A DNA stretch of 35,522 nt, taken from contig CALKHV010000032.1 of assembly GCA_937988865.1 (NCBI GenBank), positions 1 through 35,522 of the forward strand, written 5' to 3'. The stretch is from an uncultured Propionibacteriaceae bacterium (GTDB lineage Bacteria > Actinomycetota > Actinomycetes > Propionibacteriales > Propionibacteriaceae). The notes beneath the pieces were generated by a model that did no database searches, was not told where the DNA came from, and saw only the letters and a list, made by a program, of their open reading frames with translations. Positions 1 through 6,622 of this stretch are shown in pieces (the first letter of the stretch is position 1; the number at the start of each line of letters is the position of its first letter). The position numbers and the translations under genes were made by a program.

Positions 1-1674
1 GCCAGCCAGATGGCTGTTCCGGCCAGCTTCAACGACCTCGCCACCGACCGCGAGACCCGCGAGTTCTTCGGTGACATCTGGTACCAGACGGTCGTCCGCG
101 TGCCGCGCGGCTGGGCCGGGCAGCGCATCGGCGTCCACCTCGAGTCGGCCACGCACCGCGGGACGGTGTTCGTGAACGACACCGAGGTCATCACCCACCA
201 GGGCGGCTACCTGCCCTTCGAAGCCGACATCACCGATCTGGTCGCCCCTGGTGAGGAGTTCCGCCTCACCGTTCGCGTGAACAACGTGCTCAGCTTCCAG
301 ACGATCCCGCCGGGCGTCATCGAGGATTCCCCCCACGGGCCCAAGCTGCGCTACTGGCACGACTTCTTCAACTACGCCGGCATTCACCGCGACGTCTGGC
401 TGACAGCGCGCCCCGAGTCCCACCTCACCGACGTCACGGTCATCACAGACATCGACGGCACCACCGGACGCGTCACCTACTCGACCGAAGCGGTCGGCGC
501 CCTCGTCACGGACGTCGTCGTCCGGGACGCAGCAGGGCTCACCGTCGCAACCGCCACCGGAGCCGAGGGGACGCTCGACATCCCGGACGCCCACTTCTGG
601 GCGCCGGGCGACGGCTACCTCTATGACGCCGAATTCCGAATGCTCGACGGTGAGACCGTGGTCCACAGCTACCACCAGTCGGTCGGCGTCCGCACTGTCA
701 CGATCGACGGCACGAAACTCCTGGTCAACGGCCAGCCCGTGTACCTCACCGGCTTCGGCATGCACGAGGACCACGTCACGGTCGGCAAGCAGCACATCGA
801 CTCGATGATGATCCGCGACTTCGAATGCCTGCGCTGGATCGGGGCCAACTCCTTCCGGACGTCCCACTACCCCTATTCCGAACGCGTGATGGACTATGCG
901 GACGCCCAGGGCATCCTCGTCATCGACGAAACCCCCGCCGTCGGCCTCAACATGGGTCTCGGCGGCGGGATCATGGGCGCCCAGGGCTACACCACCTACT
1001 CCCCCGACACGATCAACGACGTCACGCAGGAGGTCCACGCCCAGGTCATCCGCGACCTCATCGCCCGCGACAAGAACCACCCGTCGGTGATCATCTGGTC
1101 GATCGCGAACGAGCCCGAGAGCGAGACCGAGGGGGCCGAGGACTACTTCCGTCCGCTGTTCGACGTGGCACGCCAGGCGGACGTGTCGCGTCCGGTCGGT
1201 TTCGTCAACGTCATGCTGGCACCCCACGGTGCCTGCCGGGTCAGCCAGTTCGCAGACCTGATCATGCTCAACCGCTACTACGGTTGGTACGTCTTCAACG
1301 ACGACCTCGTCGGCGCCGAGGCCGCCTTCGCGTCCGAGTTGGAGGGATGGTCGACCGAAGGCAAGCCGATCATCATCACCGAGTACGGTGCCGACACCTA
1401 CCCGGGGCTGCACCAACTCCCTGGCCAACCCTGGAGCGAGGAGTACCAGATCGACTACCTCGAGGCGCAGCACCGCGTGTTCGACAATTGCGACGCCGTG
1501 GTCGGCGAGCAGATGTGGAATTTCGCCGACTTCGCCACCACGGCGGGGATCATGAGGGTGGGCGGCAACAAGAAGGGCGCCTTCACCCGTGATCGCCAAC
1601 CGAAGTCGTCCGCGCACCTCTTGCGTCGACGCTGGACCTCCACCACCTCCCCCTGGAACAGAAAGAACGGCTGA
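1..1674 (+). CDS. uidA: Beta-glucuronidase, glycoside hydrolase family 2 (5' end outside window)
   Basis: Hydrolyses terminal beta-D-glucuronic acid residues from glucuronides, probably in the cytoplasm since no signal peptide is seen in the visible part. It aligns closely with E. coli UidA: an N-terminal jelly-roll sugar-binding domain (HQGGY.PFEAD, HDFFNYAGIHR), an immunoglobulin-like domain, then a TIM barrel. The acid/base glutamate is in the NEP motif (codon at 1111) and the nucleophile in ITEYG (codon at 1381). The NxK pair that recognises the glucuronate carboxylate is present in GGNKKG (codons 1567 and 1573), which favours glucuronidase over galactosidase. The frame is open to base 1. 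The ATG at 10 matches about residue 46 of the E. coli enzyme, so the true start lies upstream. The stop is one base before the next gene. Confidence 0.95.
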   Translation, partial: ASQMAVPASFNDLATDRETREFFGDIWYQTVVRVPRGWAGQRIGVHLESATHRGTVFVNDTEVITHQGGYLPFEADITDLVAPGEEFRLTVRVNNVLSFQTIPPGVIEDSPHGPKLRYWHDFFNYAGIHRDVWLTARPESHLTDVTVITDIDGTTGRVTYSTEAVGALVTDVVVRDAAGLTVATATGAEGTLDIPDAHFWAPGDGYLYDAEFRMLDGETVVHSYHQSVGVRTVTIDGTKLLVNGQPVYLTGFGMHEDHVTVGKQHIDSMMIRDFECLRWIGANSFRTSHYPYSERVMDYADAQGILVIDETPAVGLNMGLGGGIMGAQGYTTYSPDTINDVTQEVHAQVIRDLIARDKNHPSVIIWSIANEPESETEGAEDYFRPLFDVARQADVSRPVGFVNVMLAPHGACRVSQFADLIMLNRYYGWYVFNDDLVGAEAAFASELEGWSTEGKPIIITEYGADTYPGLHQLPGQPWSEEYQIDYLEAQHRVFDNCDAVVGEQMWNFADFATTAGIMRVGGNKKGAFTRDRQPKSSAHLLRRRWTSTTSPWNRKNG

Positions 1675-1675
1675 C

Positions 1676-3130
1676 ATGACTGACAACTCGACCAACCTCG
1701 CCCAGGTGGGCGTCATCGGCATGGCGGTGATGGGGTCGTCCCTCGCCCGCAACCTCGCCCACAAGGGCTACCGCACCGCGGTCTACAACCGCACCACATC
1801 GAAGACGGACGCCGTCATGGCCGAGCACGGGAGTGAGGGCGACTTCGTCCCGGCCCACACGCTCGAAGAGTTCGTTGCGTCGCTCGAACAGCCTCGCCGC
1901 ATCATCATCATGGTGAAGGCCGGGTCGGGCACCGACGCCACGATCGACTCCCTGGTCCCGCTCCTCGACGAGGGCGACATCGTGGTCGACGGCGGGAACG
2001 CCTTCTTCGAGGACACGCGCCGCCGCGAGGCCGCGCTGCGCGAGCACAAGCTGCACTTCGTGGGGTGCGGGATCTCCGGCGGCGAGGTGGGCGCACTCGA
2101 GGGTCCGGCCATGATGCCCGGCGGGTCGAAGGAGAGCTACGAGGCCCTCGGTCCGATCCTGGAGAAGATCGCCGCCCAGTACGAAGGTGAGCCCTGCTGC
2201 GCCTGGATCGGCACCGACGGCGCCGGGCACTTCGTGAAGATGGTGCACAACGGCATCGAGTACGCCGACATGCAGTTCATCGGCGAGGCGTACGAACTGC
2301 TCAAGGGCGCCGGATTCTCGGCGGCCGAAGCCTCCGAGGTGTTCCAGACCTGGAACACCGGCGACCTCGACTCGTTCCTGATCGAGATCACGGCCGAGGT
2401 CCTGGCCATGGTCGATCCGCGCACCGGTGCGCCGCTCATCGACGTCATCGTCGACGAGGCCGGCATGAAGGGTACGGGGACCTGGACCGTCCAGTCGGCC
2501 CTGAACCTCGGGACGCCGGTCAACACCATCGCCGAGTCGGTCTTCGCGCGCGCACTGTCGGGCCACACCGAGCTTCGCGCCGCCGCGCAGGCGGCCCTGT
2601 CGGGCCCCGACCGCACCGTGACGGTCGACGACCGCGACGCATTCGTCGAATCCATCCGGCAGGCGCTGTGGGCGTCCAAGGTCATCGCCTACGCGCAGGG
2701 CCTGGACGAGATCCGCATGGCTGCTGCCGAGTACGGGTGGGAGATCGACGTGGCAAGCGTGGCGCGCATCTGGCGTGACGGCTGCATCATCCGTGCGAAG
2801 CTGCTCGACCGCATCAGCAACGAGTACGCGGCCAACAACCTCGTCACGCTGCTGGAGGCCCCGTCCATCAGAGCTGGACTGGCGGACTCCCAGGACGGCT
2901 GGCGCGAGGTCGTCGCAGTGGCGGCCCGGGCCGGCGTCCCGATCCCCGGATTCTCGGCGGCGCTCGCCTACTACGACATGGCGCGTGCCCCCAGGGTCAA
3001 CGCAGCGCTCACCCAGGGCTTGCGGGACCAGTTCGGGTCACACACCTATCGCCGGATTGACGACGACGGCACCTGGCACATCCAGTGGTCAGGCGACCGC
3101 TCCGAGGTAGCCTACGAGTCGACCCACTGA
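1676..3130 (+). CDS. gnd: 6-phosphogluconate dehydrogenase, decarboxylating
   Basis: Oxidatively decarboxylates 6-phosphogluconate to ribulose 5-phosphate in the pentose phosphate pathway. The 484-residue protein has the usual length of the long, homodimeric form. It opens with a Rossmann motif (GVIGMAVMG), followed by NRTTSK, which suits NADP binding, then VDGGNAFFEDT and GISGGEVGALEGPAMMPGG for substrate binding. The catalytic lysine sits in GHFVKMVHNGIEYADMQ (K188). The C-terminal all-helical domain ends with the typical AALAYYD...FGSHTYRRID segment. The ATG at 1676 follows the uidA stop by one base, so translation is probably coupled; the upstream Shine-Dalgarno is weak (AGAAAG). The frame is open further upstream into uidA, but similarity begins only after this ATG. 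Confidence 0.96.
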   Translation: MTDNSTNLAQVGVIGMAVMGSSLARNLAHKGYRTAVYNRTTSKTDAVMAEHGSEGDFVPAHTLEEFVASLEQPRRIIIMVKAGSGTDATIDSLVPLLDEGDIVVDGGNAFFEDTRRREAALREHKLHFVGCGISGGEVGALEGPAMMPGGSKESYEALGPILEKIAAQYEGEPCCAWIGTDGAGHFVKMVHNGIEYADMQFIGEAYELLKGAGFSAAEASEVFQTWNTGDLDSFLIEITAEVLAMVDPRTGAPLIDVIVDEAGMKGTGTWTVQSALNLGTPVNTIAESVFARALSGHTELRAAAQAALSGPDRTVTVDDRDAFVESIRQALWASKVIAYAQGLDEIRMAAAEYGWEIDVASVARIWRDGCIIRAKLLDRISNEYAANNLVTLLEAPSIRAGLADSQDGWREVVAVAARAGVPIPGFSAALAYYDMARAPRVNAALTQGLRDQFGSHTYRRIDDDGTWHIQWSGDRSEVAYESTH

Positions 3131-3164
3131 CCCGACAGAACCACGTCATCCCGAGCAGTGGGCG

Positions 3165-4010
3165 TCAGCGCAGCCGGGTCAGCGTGACCTCGACGAACAT
3201 GTCGCAGGTCTCGCCCCCGACGAACAGGCCCCGCAGCGGCGACACGTCCGCGTAGTCGCGGCCCCGCCCCACCACGATGTGGTCGTCCCCGACGGTCCCC
3301 TCGTTGGTGGGGTCGAGGCCGCGCCAGCCGCCGTCCCAGTACTCCAGCCAGGCGTGCGACTGGCCCGAGGACGATTCGCCGGCTGCCTGCTCGGTGTCGG
3401 GCATGAGGTAGCCGGAGACGTACCGGGCCGGCACTCCCCCGCTGCGCAGGGCACCGATGAGCACGTGCGTGAGGTCCTGGCACACACCGGCGCCGGTGGC
3501 CCACGCGTCGCGGGCGCTCGAGTGCACATCGGTCACGCCGGGCAGGTACGTGACGCGGGACACCACGAGGTCGCGCGCCAGCAGGACGAAGTCACTGGGA
3601 CGCGCGGCCGCCGCGCGCAGGTCAGCAGCCATGGACGCCAATTCGTCGGCGGGGGTGACCAGGCGTCCGAGGTTGAGGTACTCGGCGTGCTCGCTCACGA
3701 CCTCGGGACGCGTGAACGCGTCCCAACCGACGTTGTCCCACGTCACTGGACGGTGGTCGATGATCACCTCGCTCGTCGAGACGAGGCGCAGGTGCTCGTG
3801 GCGCTCATGGAGTTCGAAGGCCGTGACGGCCGTGCCCCAGTAGTCGGTGAAGGTGTGCGTCCAGGCCGAGGGTGACACCTCGACACGGGAGTGGAGCACC
3901 TGCTGGTCGCTCGTGTTCATCGGGGTCATGCGGGCCTCGTTGTACGACGAGGACGCGCCCCCCCGGTAGCTGTAGCCGGTGCTGTGCACGACGCGGAGCG
4001 TGAGGCTCAC
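3165..4010 (-). CDS. Transglutaminase-like cysteine protein (module A)
   Basis: A 281-residue protein of the bacterial transglutaminase-like family (COG1305). Residues about 1-100 form the beta-rich N-terminal domain found in these proteins and the catalytic fold follows. The triad is complete: Cys177 in GVCQDLTH, His219 in SHAWLEY and Asp233 in GLDPTNE. Relatives act as peptidases, amidases or amide-exchange enzymes; which applies here cannot be told. It starts with GTG inside a GTGA overlap with the stop of the alpha-E gene, so translation is coupled. It is the last gene of a three-gene leftward operon. There is no signal peptide, so it is probably cytoplasmic. A second, divergent paralogue lies at 9109-10023. 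Confidence 0.9.
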   Translation of the reverse strand: MSLTLRVVHSTGYSYRGGASSSYNEARMTPMNTSDQQVLHSRVEVSPSAWTHTFTDYWGTAVTAFELHERHEHLRLVSTSEVIIDHRPVTWDNVGWDAFTRPEVVSEHAEYLNLGRLVTPADELASMAADLRAAAARPSDFVLLARDLVVSRVTYLPGVTDVHSSARDAWATGAGVCQDLTHVLIGALRSGGVPARYVSGYLMPDTEQAAGESSSGQSHAWLEYWDGGWRGLDPTNEGTVGDDHIVVGRGRDYADVSPLRGLFVGGETCDMFVEVTLTRLR

Positions 4011-4930
4011 AGCGCTCCTCCCTTCCAGGTGGGTGACGCGGCACCCTCGAAGTAGCGCTCCGAGATGGCGGCGTCGAGGTCGACGCAGAGGTGCTGCAGC
4101 GCGGTCAGTCGCTCGGGCAGCGTCGACAACACCTCATCCATGCGCTGGTACTCCAGTTCGGCGCGGGCCTTGCCCAGCAGCCACACCGGCGTCCCCTCGG
4201 CCCTCGCACCCTCAACGCCCGGTTCGAGCGCGGTGAGGGCCTCCTCGACCGACCGCAGGGAGTGGACCACCGAGCCCGGGAACAACCCGTCCAGCAGCAG
4301 GAAGCCTGCGGCGTCGCGTCCGAGGGTCTCGGCGCCATAGGTGCGGCGATAGGCGTGGAGCGCACCCCTGGCGCGCAGCGCACTGGTCCACGCGCTGGGC
4401 CGGTTCGGCGTGCTCGCGGCGAGCATCATCGTTCTGGCCGTCATGTCGACCTGCTCCAGGCCCCGCCCCAACTCGAGGAAGAGCCACCCCTCGTCGTGGC
4501 TCATCGCGCTGTCGGCGGTGCCGTTGATGACCGCGCACCGTTCGCGAAGCAGGTTGAGCGCCGAACTCGGACGCATGAGCCGTAGCGAGGGGCCCGAACC
4601 TGCGTGCCAGGTGGTGTTGATGGCCTCCCACATCTCGGGGGGAACCGTCTCGCGGGCACGACGGGCTGCCTCGCGGGCACCTGCGATCGCCGACACCACC
4701 GAGGGGGACGCGAGGTCGTGCAGCAGGAGTTGGGCGATCTCGTCGCTCACCGAGTCCGAGGTGCTCGGGTAACCCATCACGCCCAGGAGGGTTTGGGCCG
4801 CGTCGTGCACGTCGACGGTCGGATCCTCCACCACGAGTTGCAGGTGCACGTCGAGGATGCGGCAGGTGCTCTCGGCGCGCTGGACGTAGCGTCCGATCCA
4901 GTACAGCGACTCGGCGATCCGGCTCAGCAT
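4007..4930 (-). CDS. Alpha-E domain protein (COG2307)
   Basis: A 307-residue, largely helical protein beginning MLSRIAESLYWIGRYVQRAEST, the signature of the alpha-E family. The family is known mainly from neighbourhoods with circularly permuted ATP-grasp and transglutaminase-like genes; its biochemical role is not established. I place the start at 4930, where the family similarity begins, although the frame is open 56 codons further upstream. The ATG overlaps the stop of the ATP-grasp gene (ATGCTGA), and its own TGA overlaps the GTG of the transglutaminase gene, so all three are translationally coupled. It is equivalent to the C-terminal half (about residue 499 on) of the fusion protein at 6623-9112. 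Confidence 0.9.
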   Translation of the reverse strand: MLSRIAESLYWIGRYVQRAESTCRILDVHLQLVVEDPTVDVHDAAQTLLGVMGYPSTSDSVSDEIAQLLLHDLASPSVVSAIAGAREAARRARETVPPEMWEAINTTWHAGSGPSLRLMRPSSALNLLRERCAVINGTADSAMSHDEGWLFLELGRGLEQVDMTARTMMLAASTPNRPSAWTSALRARGALHAYRRTYGAETLGRDAAGFLLLDGLFPGSVVHSLRSVEEALTALEPGVEGARAEGTPVWLLGKARAELEYQRMDEVLSTLPERLTALQHLCVDLDAAISERYFEGAASPTWKGGAL

Positions 4931-6519
4931 GTCGAATCCTCCACTCCTGTCTGCCGCCGCGCCTGTTGCTGCTGCTGCGGCTGCTCGTGCGGTGCGAGGA
5001 TGGCCCGCACACCCTGTTGTCCCTGCGGCAGGGCCACGAAGCGGGCCGACACCGGTGGGGCCGGGGGCTGGACGTCCAGGTCGTCCGTGAGCACCCACGT
5101 GTCCTTCGACCCGCCGCCCTGGGAGGAGTTCACGATCAACTCACCTTCAGGGAGCGCGACCCGGGTCAGGCCGCCCGGCAGCACCCTCACCTCATCGCCG
5201 TTGTTGACGGCGAACGGACGCAGATCCACGTGCCTCGCTGCGAACGTGCCGTCGATCATCGTGGGCACGGTCGACAGCTGGACGACGGGTTGGGCGATCC
5301 AGCCGCGAGGGTCGTCGAGGATCCGCTGACGCAGCGCGTCCAGTTCGGTCCGGGTGGCCGCGGGACCGATGACGATTCCCTTGCCGCCCGAGCCATCCAC
5401 GGGTTTGACGACGAGTTCCGCCAGTCGATCGAGCACCTCTACCCGATGGTCCGGCTCCTCCAGACGCCAGGTGTCGACGCCGGGGAGGATCGGTTCCTCG
5501 GACAGGTAGTAGCGCACCAGGTCGGGCACGTAGGTGTAGACGAGCTTGTCGTCGGCCACTCCATTGCCGATGGCGTTCGCGATCGTGACGTTGTTGCGTC
5601 GCACCGCGTTCAACAGACCAGCGCTGCCCAACAGGGAGTCGCCGCGGAACTGGGTCGGGTCGAGGAACTCGTCGTCGACCCGTCGATAGATGACGTGCAC
5701 CGGCCACAGACCCTTCGTGGTGCGCACGGAGACGCGTCCGTTGCGGCACACGAGGTCGCGTCCCTCGACGAGTTCGACGCCCATCATCCGGGCCAGCAGG
5801 GCGTGCTCGAAGTAGGCGGAGTTGTGGACGCCGGGCGTCAGGACCACGATCGTCGGATCGCTGACACCGGGTGGCGCTGCGGCCGCCAGCGCCTCCCGCA
5901 ACATCAACGGGTAGTTCTGCACGGGCAGGATCTTGTGGCGATTGGCGACCTCGGGCAGCGCCGACGTGATCGCCCGGCGGTTGGTCATCACGTACGACAC
6001 ACCCGAGGGGACGCGGACGTTGTCCTCCAGGACGCGGAACGTGCCCTTGGCATCCCTGACGAGGTCGATGCCCGCCACGTGCACACGGACGCCGTTGGCC
6101 GGCTCGATCCCGGCGACCACCCGGTGGAAGTGGGGTGAACTGGTGACCACCTGCCGGGGCACCACCCCGTCGGCGAAGACCTCGCCCTGACCGTAGACGT
6201 CGGCCAGGAACCGCTCGAGCGCCCTGACTCGCTGGGCGACCCCCTGCTCGATGCGCGTCCACTCGGACGCCTTCAGGATGCGGGGCAGGATGTCGAGCGG
6301 GAACGGCGTCTCGAGACCCCCGATGTCGAAGGTGACACCCTGGTCGAAATACGTTCGCCGCAGGTATTCCGCCCTCGACCTCACCTCGTCGGCGGGCAAC
6401 CCGCGCAGGATCTCCTCCAGTTGGGCGTAGACCTCACGCACCTCACCGGACGCGGGGTCGACGAACATCTCGTCGAACGCGCCGGGTGCGGCGGCATAGT
6501 CGTCAAAGAGCGGGCTCAC
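4924..6519 (-). CDS. Circularly permuted ATP-grasp protein, probably active (COG2308)
   Basis: A 531-residue circularly permuted ATP-grasp enzyme. The family is predicted to join a carboxylate to an amine through an acyl-phosphate, giving an amide or peptide bond. Expected functional residues are present: LEDN at residues 164-167, and the nucleotide-binding stretch K372-P followed by a GSGGKG loop (376-381). A glutamine-rich tail (QPQQQQQ) ends in Cys; I do not know it as part of the family. The start is GTG at 6519. A TAATGT -10 box ends six bases upstream, so the mRNA is probably leaderless. First gene of the leftward operon with alpha-E and transglutaminase genes, divergent from a second, fused version whose ATP-grasp has lost these residues. 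Confidence 0.92.
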   Translation of the reverse strand: MSPLFDDYAAAPGAFDEMFVDPASGEVREVYAQLEEILRGLPADEVRSRAEYLRRTYFDQGVTFDIGGLETPFPLDILPRILKASEWTRIEQGVAQRVRALERFLADVYGQGEVFADGVVPRQVVTSSPHFHRVVAGIEPANGVRVHVAGIDLVRDAKGTFRVLEDNVRVPSGVSYVMTNRRAITSALPEVANRHKILPVQNYPLMLREALAAAAPPGVSDPTIVVLTPGVHNSAYFEHALLARMMGVELVEGRDLVCRNGRVSVRTTKGLWPVHVIYRRVDDEFLDPTQFRGDSLLGSAGLLNAVRRNNVTIANAIGNGVADDKLVYTYVPDLVRYYLSEEPILPGVDTWRLEEPDHRVEVLDRLAELVVKPVDGSGGKGIVIGPAATRTELDALRQRILDDPRGWIAQPVVQLSTVPTMIDGTFAARHVDLRPFAVNNGDEVRVLPGGLTRVALPEGELIVNSSQGGGSKDTWVLTDDLDVQPPAPPVSARFVALPQGQQGVRAILAPHEQPQQQQQARRQTGVEDSTC

Positions 6520-6525
6520 ACTCGC

Positions 6526-6531
6526 ACATTA
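6526..6531 (-). promoter_or_regulatory. -10 box for leftward ATP-grasp operon, leaderless type
   Basis: On the minus strand the hexamer TAATGT is followed by six bases and then the GTG start at 6519. This fits an actinobacterial -10 element with transcription starting at or next to the start codon. No convincing -35 is seen; that position overlaps the palindromes at 6547-6569. Confidence 0.55.
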
Positions 6532-6551
6532 GGCACGTCGTGTAACACACG

Positions 6552-6569
6552 TGTTTCGTCCACGAAACA
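6552..6569. promoter_or_regulatory. 18-bp perfect palindrome, candidate operator
   Basis: TGTTTCGT-CC-ACGAAACA has two 8-base arms and a 2-base centre. It lies in the 103-bp intergenic region between the divergent ATP-grasp operons. A second 8-bp palindrome, ACACGTGT, overlaps its left end (6547-6554). Relative to the predicted leftward start it covers about -33 to -50, so a bound protein could block or aid that promoter. Relative to the rightward start it covers about -54 to -71. I do not recognise the cognate regulator, and no regulator gene is adjacent. Confidence 0.5.
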
Positions 6570-6609
6570 GGGCTGAACTCGTGGGCGTCCCGGTGCCCGG
6601 GCTGCCGCG

Positions 6610-6615
6610 TATGCT
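6610..6615 (+). promoter_or_regulatory. -10 box for rightward ATP-grasp/alpha-E operon, leaderless type
   Basis: TATGCT is followed by seven bases and then ATG at 6623. The spacing places the transcription start at the A of the start codon. This is the main reason for choosing ATG 6623 over the upstream in-frame ATGs at 6551 and 6611, which lie before or inside the promoter. Confidence 0.6.
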
Positions 6616-6622
6616 GACCACG

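Noticed and set aside
10..12. ATG at 10 as the uidA start
   Set aside because: It matches about residue 46 of E. coli UidA and the frame is open to base 1, so the gene begins before the window.
3123..3162. CCCACTG...CAGTGGG inverted repeat between gnd and the transglutaminase gene as a terminator
   Set aside because: Only seven pairs around a 26-base loop and no T run; too weak to list.
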